This document shows, piece by piece, positions 47,400-59,837 of a stretch of 64,000 bases of DNA (positions within the stretch are counted from its first letter, which is position 1; each line of letters begins with the position of its first letter). The DNA comes from Sanderia malayensis (Eukaryota > Cnidaria > Scyphozoa > Semaeostomeae > Pelagiidae): the NCBI GenBank assembly GCA_013076295.1, contig RQOL01000929.1:1-64000 (forward strand). Reading direction: 5' to 3'. A model generated the notes under the pieces. The model was given only the letters and a program-made list of their open reading frames with translations, was not told the DNA's origin and searched no databases. A program made the position numbers and the translations under genes.

Positions 47400-48600
47400 G
47401 AAAATTAATGACAGGTTATCAATTAACAATGACAGGAGAAACTCAATTCCTGACATAATAACTTTGACGCAACAATGTCACGTTATGTAAGCGCTTTTGG
47501 CTGTGTTATTGGAACATTTTGGGAATAACAAGGTGTGATTGTTTCTCAATTCCTGCTTGACATGGATTGTTGTTAATGGTTTTGAAGCCAGATAAAAACT
47601 GAACATTAAGACTTGAAGAGGACAAGATTATTGGTGGGGCATAAATATCCAAGTAGAAAGGATGCACGATCTTATAACATAGGTTTGCAAAATCTACGCA
47701 TGTCATCTCCTCTTCGCCAATAGCAACACAGGACACACTAATACTGTTACAACAAGTACCGTGCTACCCTAAGTTCCTCTTGGCAGCAACACAAACTCGA
47801 CTTCTTGCTGAAGAAAATAGTGACAGGGCCAGTATAGTCCACCGCTCGTGAATAAGAGGTTGAAAGATAGGGCCAGGGGACTGTGAGAAAGTGCAATCTT
47901 TAAATTCCTCTTGGTAAAACAGGTTAGGTCTACTCATGAATCTGGATAGGGTCAGGAGACTCTGAGAAAATACATTGTTTAAATTCCTCTTGGTAAAACA
48001 GGTTGAGCCTGCTTGTGCATGTGGTTTCTCAGGTGAAAGGATGACAACTTTTGCATTCAAAGAATCGCTTGAGACAATGTCTCACAATTGTATCAAATCA
48101 AGGGCGTGCGTAAGAAGAGAAAGTAAGACATCAATTGGTGAGCAAGTTTTCTTGTAAATCTTGTTTGAATATATTCTCAGATGAACCAAACAGGCTCTCT
48201 ATTGGACTCAACAGATTGTATGAACAGCAGACTCTGGTTTGAATTCTGATTTGCCATGCTCTGATGGGGGAGCAACAAGATTAACAATTGAACCTTTTGC
48301 AACTTCCTGTAAAATTTACAAGCCAGAGTCCTGGGTTCACTCAAAGTAGAAAACCCTGCCATGTCGCATCACTTCGTGAACTCAGTAGAAGTTTATCCAG
48401 GAAGATATTCCTTGTTTTTTGCAACTTTGGCATTTTGTTCTAAATGATGTTTTTACCGACCTATCAAACAGCGAGTTAATTTTTTTATCCACCCAAAAGA
48501 GCGCTAGCTACAAATATTTTTTGCAAGTGAGGGGGCCCAATGTCACTCCCAACAAGCTTGCCCTCCATTCTATAAGAGAGCCTCTTTCGGAGTTTTTAGA
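47400..48600. other. No gene recognised; short tandem duplication
   Basis: A 70-bp-type duplication with TTTAAATTCCTCTTGGTAAAACAGGTT occurs at about 47,895-47,925 and 47,968-48,004. Open frames on both strands cross it but have no motif. Confidence 0.4.
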
Positions 48601-48603
48601 CGT

Positions 48604-49310
48604 ATGTGCCCTTCATTTAATGCAATGGATTGCAATGCACGATTTTCTGAAATGTTTACGGTAAAGGTTTTCCCAAACTTAACTGAAAGTGAAAAGTCTA
48701 ATCTAATATCTGTTTACTCTTCCATTTGCTGTTGTCAAGCTTGTCAGCAAGATGTTATTTGCGATAGTGAAATGTTAGTTAATTACATTACTCTATCACA
48801 ACTGGCTTCTTTCAGTTTACTGGCAAGCTGACATAATGCATTGCTATCAAATAATAGATCAGGTTTATTGCAATGTTCCAATTATCACAAAACGTGCGAA
48901 TGTGTTGATACTCAGACAAATATGAGTTTCTTTCTTTTTATTGAGTTAAGCAGTGATTCCATAAATTGTATTCATTTTGTCAAAAATTTTGCCATCTCTA
49001 GCTTTGTTTATGTTGAGAGGTATGGTGAGAAATTTTGGAAACCATTTTACATGTGCTACAATCGAAAATGGAACTGCGTTTTTGTTGATGATTTTGCTGA
49101 CAGTGTTGAAACTTTTACATCATTGAATGATTTTTTTGTGCATGTTGTTAGAGGCTGGTTTTTCGGAATTTATGAAAACTTGCCCATATTTCAAAATTCA
49201 TTTAAAACATCATACTGTGGCAAGAAACTGCCAAAGCAGGGGAAAATACGACATGAAAAGGCAACAAAAACTTGCATCATTTCAGATGCAAGCTCCAAAA
49301 TCAGAATGTG
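48604..49310 (+). CDS. Unrecognised ORF cluster
   Basis: Two nearly abutting plus-strand frames look coding: 48,604-48,831 (PNLTESEKSNLISVYSSICC, ITLSQLASFSLLAS, then TGA) and 48,841-49,311 (FVKNFAISSFVYVERYGEKF, CYNRKWNCVFVDDFADSVET, WFFGIYENLPIFQNSF). The second ends in a Lys-rich tail. The TGA between them could be a nonsense change. They lie about 0.3 kb upstream of the helicase fragment on the same strand, so an element ORF is possible. No family is recognised. Confidence 0.4.
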
Positions 49311-49528
49311 AACATTGACAGTCCCAGGCAAATTTATCAAACTCAGAAGATATTACATTGAACAAAGCCAAAAATCACAATTTGCAAAATGAGAATGCAC
49401 TTTCATCTTAGCTATCAAGCGAATGGAGATATACTTGTTGCAAAATCGGGTAACTATTAAAGCGTATATATACAAATAGAAATGTTTCAATTACAATAAA
49501 GTAGCTTAATTTTTGCACCCCTGCCCTT

Positions 49529-51665
49529 TTGCACCATTGTGCAAATGTAGGCTGCTGTAGAATTAGGATGACCATACATACCCTTTTCATAAAATTAACG
49601 CGTATCAGCGTAGTAAGTCAACTGTCAACTTGGATGGAGTATACAAATTGCAAGTTGTTGACAATGAATTGCAAAAAGACCCAATACTATACTTTAAGAC
49701 TTAGTATGGATCCAACTCTTACAAGTATGAATTTCATAACTTTTGTCTCCAATCATGTGATCCATAAATAATGAAATTGCTAAGCAAAAATGTATTGTAG
49801 TTGTGAAAACTATTCCAAGATATAGTTGTAACCCAACAAGCAACACATATGGACTCTTTTGAAAGTAAATTAATCAAATGCAAACCATGGCAAAATAATG
49901 TTGCATATTGCCGGGATGATGAAAATGACTCATAATTGGCATTCGTTTCTTACTGGAATCAATTCCTTTCCATAAATAGGGCAAAAATTGGCAAAGAGAG
50001 CTTCAAAAAACATCATCTTTTTCAACCCATCCTTGTGACAATTAATTTCAACAAAATAATGAACAAAGAGAAGAATTGATGTATGTTTCAGATGTGGCTA
50101 GAGCTTTCCAAACAAATCAGTCCAGTGATCCACTTCTGCAAGCTCATATTCTTGAATCACGTAATGCTTTTACAACAGATGAGATAAGGAATATGCCATT
50201 TTGGATAGAAAATAAAAAAGAAACACATCCTCCTGTCGTTCTTCATGATGCAATGCCACAACTTGATTTGTCATGACTCAATAAGGAACAAAAACTTGCT
50301 TATGACATTGTAGTCAGATCAACTAAAAAGGATAAGCAACTCTCAATGACTGTTACTGGACAAGCAGGGTCAGGAAAGAGCTTTTTTATAATTGCATTAG
50401 AAATTTTCTTGGATCATCTTGCATTGTATGTTCTTTCTTTGGCATAGCTGCATTTAATATCAATGGACAAACTCTGCATAGCTTACTTCAACTACCTATT
50501 CGTGGAAGGTCACCACATGATCTGAAAGGACAACCCTTAGCAAAATTACAATTATCATTGTCAACTATACAGTATCCTGTTGTTGATGAATCTTCCGTAA
50601 GTGGCCAAAAAATATTTGGTTAGATTGATCGTAGATGTAGACAAGGAAAGGGAGACAATACAAACCCATTTGGAGGATTGTCAGTGATACTGGTTGGAGA
50701 TATTGCTTAACTGCCCCCAATAGGTGATATGTTATTATATCACACAAGGCCAGAAGGATCTATTGCTTTACAAGGATTTTTGCAGCTATAACAGCTTTGT
50801 CACTGTTGTTTTGTTGCAAAAGAACCAAAGGGTAAGTTGTTCAAGTCAGGCAACGTTTAGAGAAATGCTTTTACGCCTAAGAGATGGCAACAGTACAGAA
50901 GATTATTGGAAAATTTTGTTATCACAAAAAACTTTCATTTCAGTTCACAATATTTAAAAAAATATAAAATGCTGCTGGCTTTTTGTAATGAAACAGTTGC
51001 AACACACAATTTTGAAAAACTAAAATGTGGAAATTACCCTATTATCACTATCAATCCAACACAATAGCATTGCTGCATCAAGATTATCATCGGAAGAATT
51101 TGCTGGTCTAGAACCACAAATCCACATTTCCAAAGAAGCACCAGTCATGCTTAAAGAAATTTTATGGTTTACGCATGGACTTTGCAATTGTACTATGGGA
51201 ACAGTCAAACATATTGTTTATGCTGAAAATGACAGGCCTCCAAGTTTGCCAATAGCTGTCAATGTCCACTTCCCAAAATATACAGGACAGACATTTTCTG
51301 AATGATTTCCTCGATGTGCTCCAATTGTGCCTTGCATTCAATAATCTGAAACAAGTAATGGACTTGAAGAAAGACAACAGCTTCCACTGAAACTGTGCTA
51401 TGCTATAACCATTCATAAATCACAAAGGCTAACTTTATCCAAAGTCAATATTGATCTAGGAAACAAGGACGCAGTTGCTGGACTTGCTTATGTAGCTTTC
51501 TTGCATGTCTCTCGGTCGGAAGAGTTTTTTGTATTGCCCATGATTTCGTTGTAACGATTAACTTCAATAAAGCATTACAAATCATTTCAGTACAGACTTC
51601 AGGAAGAGAATCGTCTTAAAGATCTTGCTAGTGCTAAACTAAAGCTCAGTTTATATAGAAACACT
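49529..51665 (+). pseudogene. PIF1/Helitron-type helicase, heavily frameshifted
   Basis: In order: DPTLTSMNFITFVSNHV (49,690-49,760), KTIPRYSCNPTSNTYGLF and LIKCKPWQNNVAYCRDDEND (about 49,805-49,935), TTDEIRNMPFWIENKKETHP (50,170-50,240), LNKEQKLAYDIVVRSTKKDK, Walker A TVTGQAGSGKSFFI (about 50,350), GIAAFNINGQTLHSLLQLPI, Walker B-like YPVVDESSVSGQKIFG, NPFGGLSVILVGDIA, FREMLLRLRDGNSTEDYWKI, AGLEPQIHISKEAPVMLKEI, TMGTVKHIVYAENDRPPSLP, LPLKLCYAITIHKSQRLTLS, KDAVAGLAYVAFLHVSRSEE, and a tail RLQEENRLKDLASAKL. At least six frame changes or stops separate these blocks (for example TAG after GDIA at 50,707-50,709 and TGA at 51,303). It differs clearly from the helicase at 16-17 kb, so two helicase lineages are present. 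A dead copy. Confidence 0.75.
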
Positions 51666-53840
51666 TTTGGTAATTTATTATTTCTGATTTACTTGATTAT
51701 CAAATCGAATAGATTTTTTTTCTTTTCACATCACAAAAATGGAACAAATCCCACCAGAAAATGGTAAGTCTTTTCAATTTCTATTTGTTTTAGTTAATCT
51801 TTCTTGCATTACAAATTGTCAAAAATTATTTGCTTACACTTCCACAAACCGAATCATACAATACCTGACTATAATTGTAACCATTTCACAAATTTTAATT
51901 TATTGAAACTCGATATATATCATGTCAACTTCCATTTTCTGTAAAACTTTAATATTTTATGTTGAATTTTAAATTTTGTTAAATAGTAAACCTCAGCAGC
52001 AATTATTCAGCAATTTTATATCAATTGTGCAACATTTATATTTACACGATGTCCCAAGAAACTTGTTTCCTGTTTATTTAAATTTGGATAATTATTAAAT
52101 GTGAAGTTCTAGCAATTACTTCTTGTCATTCAACTGTGGAAATCCTAACATAAATTTACACACAATTCCCATCAATTTTGGCTAAATACCCATTGATCTG
52201 AAAGTTTGAAATGTCAAAATTTGAGTCAAAGCTGAAACCAAAGGATTCGACTTTTGCCATTGAAGTCAACAGAAGGCAAATGCAATGTATCCAATGTCAT
52301 AGTTCTTCTTGCTATCAAGACACTAAATTGCATTTAGAAAAAATTGTCAATTCTATGCACTGCATGAATTCACACGGATTCATGGATTTGTTCATGTTGC
52401 TGATCATACAAAATTAGCAATTTCTTTTTTGTGTAGAAATTGACATGTTGGGAATACATATTTTTATCATCCAAATCCCAATTGCTTTTTTTACTATGAA
52501 AAAGGGAATGACATTGCATGATCCACATTGAATTGTTTCTATTTGCTTCACTTTGAAATTCATCTTTTCCAAGTATTGAACGAAATTTGATAGGAAATGT
52601 CTGAAAATTTAAGTTAGAATTTCCACACTTGAATGACGTAAAGTACTTGAATTTTGTTTTAAATTCTACCGCCCCCTAACCGCCCCCTTGTGTGACCGCC
52701 CCCTTGTGTGACAGAATTGTCATGGGCCCCTAAGCCCGTAATGGGCTTAGGGGCCCATTACAGTTGAGGTAAGCTTTTATGCGCCGTAAAAGATACCATT
52801 AGTCTGTAGAAACACAAAGTCTGTGATACATGTTGTCCTGTGACAATAGGAAATTATGTATATAATATATATGTTAACTGTTTTGACATCTACAGAATTT
52901 CTGCAAACGAACTTTAACAATTAGACCTTGACCTGCAGGTTAACGGGTTTCAAAATTGGATTGCCTCGTTTTCATGTTATTGTCATTTAAAGCTTTTTTC
53001 CTTTGCCTTCCGTACTAACCTAAAATTTCAATGATTTTTGACAGCTAGAGTTTTTAACATTAAGCTTTGATATTCCAGGGCCTGGTAGAGAGTAAATGTC
53101 TCTACCATTTGGCAAAGTTGTAACCTCGTTCTCAGATCGAGACTAAAGTTATAGATGGATGAAATTTATTGACTTCAGTACGGGATAATTTAGGCCATCG
53201 TCCTGTGCAAAGCATGGTGACGTTACAGAGGTGGCAAAAATATATTTCATACCTCCTGGTGAGTGCACTATTGTGAAACTAGTTTCATGGTTTTAGTCAA
53301 AGCGAGGTCGAAATACATGACGTGCAAACTTTTAAGGGTTCAGTATGGGAAAATTTTGAAGAAAAATGAAATAATTGTTAAAAATCCACAGTTGATTTTA
53401 ATTTCGTGAAACCTCACATACTGTGAGGTAGTATGCATTGGAACATCTTACAATCATGATGTTGTTGTTGTCACTTGGCAACATTGAATTTCTGGCATGT
53501 TATAGATACAGGGAATATCCACAAGTAACCAGAGAGAAACCTAAAAACTAGTCATGATGCCGTGGTTATACACGTTTCAACTTATAAGGGTTCAGTATTA
53601 AAAACTTCAAAAAACAACACGTGCCAACTCATTGTAACCGTCATGCCTATAACTGTCAAATTTTCAGAACCCATTCCTCCTATTGGCATATAACTGCCAT
53701 CACATCTTCAGTTTATCCTTGTGATAAAAACGAACACTATGTTCGTTTCAACATCCGCCTTAAAACGAACTCTATCTCTATTTTAACGAGCAAATGATAT
53801 TGAGCACCTTCGGCGCTCCATATCATTTGAAAAGCGGAAC
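51666..53840. other. No gene recognised; hairpins and short repeats
   Basis: AT-rich. Contains a twice-repeated CCGCCCCCTTGTGTGA (52,679-52,711), the perfect hairpin at 52,722-52,758, and near 53,727-53,822 two further inverted pairs (AACGAAC/GTTCGTT and AATGATAT/ATATCATT). These could be terminal features of the KDZ element that starts downstream, but no matching end after 58.9 kb was proven. The open frame 52,211-52,417 has no motif. Confidence 0.4.
52722..52758. repeat. Perfect 16-bp-arm hairpin
   Basis: ATGGGCCCCTAAGCCC, loop GTAAT, GGGCTTAGGGGCCCAT. It is GC-rich in an AT-rich setting. Confidence 0.9.
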
Positions 53841-53844
53841 AGCG

Positions 53845-56800
53845 GCCTAACAGGGAGAAAAAGGATCCTGATAAATCTTTTGAAGATACATTTGCAAGAT
53901 TAAAAAACGTATCTGGTAAGTATGTAGCTAAAAAAAGTGTGAAAAAGTACAAAATGTGGGGTTATTCTGCAGTCTCATCTGCCGCTAAAACAAAAAAAAA
54001 TGAACGTGCAAGGGAGAACTATGCAAAGCGTCTCCAGAAAAAGAATAATTCTGATCATGCTTCTACAGAAACTGGATTTCAGATCATAGAATCTGCTCTT
54101 TCTGACGGTAGTTTGCTTTAGAGGTTTTTTACCATCTTTATTTATCTATTTAATAGTCATATACAACCAGAAATCGTTTCGAATTTATTGCATCAGAATG
54201 AGATGGAAGCCAACCACCACACCTTATATGCCATTGGCAACATATAATACCTCTCTATTTCTCCAGATTCGGATGATAGTGTGCCTGATTTTAGTGGTGA
54301 ATCATTTCAAGAAGAATACCGAGAAGATGAGTGTAAGTAGTTGTATTTCATTTGGGAAAACCTTAAACTAGAAGAAACTTAATTTTTAGTATCCTACACT
54401 TGTCAACAGTATGTCTGTCAGCATATTCAAGCAGTGGGACATACAGACCTGCTTCAGCTTGAGTACACACTAATAAGCTTTTTTGTAGCTCTGGCTGATG
54501 TTTTAAAGAAGTGTAAAGAGCTTGTAGAGTCATTGTGAGTTCCCAACCACCAGTCTTGGACTGCTAGGACAACTTCTTCAAATCAGAGCTGGGATTTACA
54601 GAGAAGTATTATTCTAAGATCTGTTTTGTCTTGCCAGCAATCTGAACTAGGCATTTGTCGATCCTGTAATACATCCCCAGCAAAGATTAAATGCAAATCA
54701 TGCATTGGCTGGAAATGTAATTACTGTAGCAACTGTGATGAAGTGGAACACAGGTTACAGCCTTTTCATGACCGGCTGGCTTCATTAAATGGTTTTTTAC
54801 AACCTATTGCACCATACACAACAATAAAAGATGACAAGTTTATTGAAGTTGGTGAGTTTTTTATTGAAGGCAGTCTCAAATCAACTTCGAATCTATTGAT
54901 TACTTTATATTTACTCATATGCAATGATGCTGTCATTCAGTGTTGTTCTTTCCTACTTACAGATAAAAAGTATCTTGCCATTGTATTCAAGAAGTGTAGG
55001 TCATGTTCTGCAGACTTTCTGACACAACTTAACCACTCATTTATTGATGATGGATTTCCAATTACAATTACTAATAACCAGGGTACTTATAATATGTTAT
55101 GTTTCCAGAATTTCTATAAATACCAGAAATAGGTTGCTCAAATTAATGTTTTTACTGGATACTTCTGCAGGAAGGTTTGATGTTCTTGTTCAAAAAGTGA
55201 AATGCCTTCGCTGTGCCTATATGCATGAGTCACTGGACTTGGATACTATTGTTGCCAATGGCTACTGGCCTGGCTCGCTGATTAACATTGCCAGTATTTA
55301 TGATGTAGAGGTACTGCAGTTCTGGAGTATTCTCCAAACCACCCAGCCTAAATGCTCAGAGAATGGTTTTTTGAAAGTGTTATCACAGATATCAGAAATG
55401 AATGCAAGGGTATGCTGTTTTGGATCCAAGCATCTGAATCGATTATTACTTTGTTTTATTTTTCCCACTTGAATGGTCTATAGCTGAGGACCTCAAAACT
55501 TTTTAATTACACATGTAGTAATAGCGTAGAGTACACACAAATGTTACATGATACAAATTTAAGGTAAAATAAATGTCTGAGCAAGACATTGTAACATGTA
55601 ATTGAAAGGTTTTGAGGATTCTCTAGCTGTACTGATGAGCCCTGACATTGGGCGAAACCATTCATGTCAACAGGAGATATTTTCTTTCTTAAAAGAATCC
55701 AACAATAAACACTGAGGCATTTCAAAGAGCATCGTGTGAATGGAAGTTTTGCCAGTATGAGTTAGATCGGCTTCAAGGAAAAAATTGGATGGAGTGCCCA
55801 CCATGCTCAATTAAACAATTAAGAGCCCATATTGATGGTAATGCAAAATTACGGCGATATCAGAGAGGAGGCAGGTGAGAAGCAAAGCAATGTTTTATTT
55901 TAATGTAAGCTCAGCAATAAACTTTGAATGAACACAAATATTTTCTCGTTGGAAATCAAAAAATATTGGTCAAGAAATATAACCAGACTTATTTGAATAA
56001 ATATTTAGACGCAGAAGATTGAGTTACTATGATGATATATTCATATCTCCAAACAACGTTGTTGATGAGCATATCAGCTCTCTGTACAAAAAGACAGGAT
56101 GCAAGGTAATGCACCATATCATACTTCACAGCTAAAATACAGACCTATAGAAGATGATTTATCAAACAATTTTTTTAGGAAAGATGTATCTTAGCCTTTA
56201 AACTTGAAATAGAACACACGGAGATTTCTTGGCAGCATTAGCTAGAAAGCTGTTATATGTGATATTTTCCCGGTTATTCATAGAAAATTAAAATGGATAA
56301 CCAATGTGGTAATTCTATTTGGGAAGCAGCTGCAAATGATGTAAAAAAGAAAGGGTCGTTAGATGAAACTGGTCTCATGTTTTCCAGTTGTCGTCATCAA
56401 GTTGCACAGAGAGGTGTAAATATGTTTCAGGGGGAACTTTTTGCTTACCACCATTTCATTCACGCCGAAGATATTGTTAACAGAGATGTGAGCTTTATCT
56501 TTCAAGATATTGCTTGTAAATATAGAAAATGGGTGGAAAAGGTAGATCCAGTAAACGCTTCAAAAATGACATTTGCACCAAACCTTATGCACGGTTCAGG
56601 CCACGACTGGACTTGTCAGGTAATGATAGGGCTTAGGAGTTTTTTGTTTCTTGTGCAATGATTTTAAAATTTCTATCCATTAATCCATTTAAGTTACTTT
56701 GATTGCATAGTACAGAATATGTTGAGCATATATCTGTTTCATAGATTTCGGAGGGGGGCCGATACAAGAAAGGGTCAGGCAGAAGTCACGGAGAAGACTG

Positions 56801-58913
56801 CGAAATTGGCAATAGCATGTTGTCGAATGCAAGTACTGAGGAATGACTCGAAGAATGAGCCCGGAAGGTTATTTGATTTATTTTCATGTATATTATGTTT
56901 TCTCAAAATTCTATATGAATCTCTGTATCAACTTGTTTTACCGATACATTTTTATACACCACACAGTGCGTGAAGAGTATTTAACAGAACTTGTTTGGAA
57001 GTGGAACCAGAATCGAATTGTTAATCTTCCAAAGATGCTTTTGAAAAGAGAAAGAGATGTAAGAAGTTCTTATTTTTTGTTCCATTTAAGTGTTCATGAA
57101 AACATTATTGCTCACCTTGCTCACCTATCTCCGCTTTGTCCTGGACGGGTAGCAGGTTTCTGCCAGAGTCCTGCTTCTATCTGCGTTTGCCATGCTGTTC
57201 TATCCTCTGTGGGGTTAAAAAATTTATATTCAGTCGATTTCACACGTTATGTCGATGAAGAATATTCTAGGAATAATCTTAGGCTTAAAATAGAAAAAAA
57301 TTAAAAATATTAGGGCTTGACAAAAAATTAGGTATTCTTATAAAAAAGGGTGTATGTACAGTAGATTTGTGAAAAAGAGCCAGTATAAAAATTTTGGGGA
57401 GAGGGATGTAGAATTTCTATTTCCCGAGTACGAGATTTTTGGATGAAATAAAAGCATAACGTGCTGTAATAATCATGCTGAAAATGGAAACTGTCAAAAT
57501 TATTACAGATTGTTATTAATTTGTTAAATTATACTGATCACCAAGTTTGCCGAGTTAACCTTACAAGGTTGTCTATTCTGCCGAGGATTCTCCTATTTTG
57601 CAGACCGCGCCTCCTGCGCCTCCTGCTAATGTAGGTGGCTCAAATTTAATTGAAGGTATCAATGAACTATTGAAACTAAAGCCTTATTCAAGCTCAACAC
57701 TCACTTTTTATAGGTACTCAAATCGAAGAAAGAATCAATGAAGGATCTTGAAAAATACTGCAATCAAAACTCGATAAATTTGGAGATGGTAGATCATGAG
57801 AAATGGCTTAAAGATTTGCTGAATCTTGCACAGGGTATGGATGGTATCTTTAGCAGAGCCGCAATGGTGACGGGGATTAAGATTGATTAATCCCTGAAAA
57901 ACTTGAAAGCAATAAATGATGTGGATGAAAAGTTTCCCGAAAATCCAAAAACCAACTTAACTTTACCTTTGTTAATTCTAATTTAAAACCGTTTTGAATT
58001 ATAACATTACATAGCCCATGGGCCTTTTTAGCCATGACACAACTGGAAAGATCAACATGAATATGTAAAGTTTTCATTGTGTCAACACTGTTGTCAGTGA
58101 CAACGGTAGGGGGATACTAAGACTTTATATAAGTTGATTCAAAAGGATCTCCACCGCGGTACACAAATTAAGAACAGTTATTTTCAATTTGTTATATTTA
58201 TTTTATTAAAGGTATCTATTTTGTGAAACATATCTGCAATAATTTTGCTTAACATATTTTTTCATTTTCCGTAGCCAAAATTGAATCTGTGAGTCGATGT
58301 AGATCACACAATCGCATGGAACAGTATCGCCTAACTACTGCAGAACTTGTTGCTCTCGATGCACTACCTCCAGAGAATGAACTTCCAGATTTGCAACATT
58401 ATAAAAAGCTTGATAGTTACTATGCTGCAACGTTAAGTGCAAAGAGACCAAAAAGAAATCCTGTGAAGCTGAAAACAATGCAAGAGAAAGTGTTGGCAAA
58501 CGGAGCTCGGTTTACCTGACGCAGAGACAGTCAAGTCTTTAAAATCGAAAATTATATTGTCGTTGTGGTATGCAATTTACGCAAAACACCTATATTTAGA
58601 AAATGTAATGGTAAATGCAAGGAAAGTTTCAGGTAAGATATTGTTTTCAGAGAAATCAATTAGGCGATACCTGCAAGAATTTGCATTTTGAACCTTACAA
58701 TTTTGTACATTGCTTACCACAAGTATAATCGTCATTAGTCTCCAGCAAAGAATACGCACGGTTGAAAAAGAATTCAAGGAGAGTTAAGGAAGAAATCAAA
58801 AATGTTATTGCGCTTTACAATGAATTGGCTTCTGATCTGCAAAAGACTCCTATTGACGTTAATAACTTTGCTCAAGATCTACTATCTACCTGTAATTCGT
58901 CTGAAGGTGTGTA
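53845..58913 (+). pseudogene. KDZ transposase of CxC2 type, multi-exon, partly decayed
   Basis: Plus-strand exons: 53,845-54,108 (VKKYKMWGYSAVSSAAKTKK), 54,270-54,330, about 54,480-54,851 with the CxC2 zinc cluster (CRSCNTSPAKIKCKSCIGWK, CNYCSNCDEVEHRLQPFH), 54,962-55,080, 55,170-55,408 (NGYWPGSLINIASIYDVEVL), 55,691-55,874 (ECPPCSIKQLRAHIDGNAKL), 56,009-56,106, 56,293-56,620 with the core (LDETGLMFSSCRHQVAQRGV, FIFQDIACKYRKWVEKV, MHGSGHDWTCQ), 56,746-56,870 (EGGRYKKGSGRSHGEDCEIG, then frameshift near 56,840 into MTRRMSPEG), 56,969-57,058, 57,713-57,829, 58,275-58,510, and 58,747-58,913 (KNVIALYNELASDL). DETG, D-x-ACKY and the later G-x-GR match the KDZ catalytic block. Breaks: TGA near 54,537, the frameshift near 56,840 and another near 58,505 (ANGAR). 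It is a different subfamily from the minus-strand KDZ gene. Confidence 0.8.
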
Positions 58914-59550
58914 GAAAGAGAGTGAACAATTTAAAAATCAAAACCGCTGTTACCCGATTAATCCTCTCTCTCAAATAAGTCCACTTTTTCAGTATCGAGT
59001 TTTGAATGGGTGGAATTAGGCAAAATTAGTACGGTAACAGCGCACCATAACTCCTCAAATCCCCTCGCCCCGAATAAGCCCCTACCTTCGGACTACAAAT
59101 TGTTGATGCCCCCTCAAAAAAGCCCCCACCCCCAATATTTCGTATTTTGGAAACACAATAATATCATATACAATATATAGTAGGAGAAGAAATGGGCGTC
59201 CTGGCCCACCTGGCCCACGCATGCGCAGTAGAATGTGTTAAGATCGCGCATGCGCGAGAGTCTTCGAGAATTGAATAGAGCATGAACAGTAAAAAAATAA
59301 TCGAAAACGACAGGTTGTGGAAAGTTAGTTTAAAGTTGCAAAACATCGCCAAAGCTGATAAAAAACCATAAAAAGCTTAATAACTAAAAAACGGTTTTGT
59401 TTATGAAAAGATTTTTTCAGCAATAAAAAGAAAATCTCTTGATTATATTGAATGAATTGTTTCATATTTTTCATGCACTTATAAGATGATAGAAATTTGT
59501 TAAATAAATCGCAAGAAAACACAAAAATATCGAGGAACTGGCAAATTCAT
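58914..59550. other. Intergenic; C-rich element-end-like stretch
   Basis: 58,950-59,140 holds repeated AATAAGxCC/CCCCTC blocks (for example CGCCCCGAATAAGCCCCTAC and CCCCCTCAAAAAAGCCCCCA), the kind of degenerate repeat found at transposon ends. A 12-bp palindrome CGCGCATGCGCG lies at 59,245-59,256 beside a related CGCATGCGCAG (59,219-59,228). Frames here have no motif. Confidence 0.45.
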
Positions 59551-59656
59551 GTTCTCGGCTCGAGATTGAATTCAAAGAACCAATCAGAAACTTTCGATTG
59601 CGGCGTTCGAATGTACGCGTGAAATCTCTGTCATGAAAAAGCAGAAACTTCTAGAA
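59551..59656 (+). repeat. Direct repeat, copy 1 (Polinton-like element)
   Basis: Begins GTTCTCGGCTCGAGATTGAA and ends GCAGAAACTTCTAGAA. The same 106 bp recur at 60,387-60,492 in the same orientation with about 9 differences. It contains CCAAT (59,580-59,584) and a three-unit heat-shock-type element (59,643-59,657). Confidence 0.92.
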
Positions 59657-59837
59657 TCTGGAGTGATCTAGAGAGTTTTTACAATTTATATATTAGTAGA
59701 ATTTAGAAAAATGAGCCATAAATTTCCATCATACTAACTTTATTTTATAACAATTTTAAACGTAACATATGCAGTAAATTTTAAGCACAACATGTGCAGC
59801 ATGCAGTATGTGTATAGCGAAATAATTCCAACATTTT

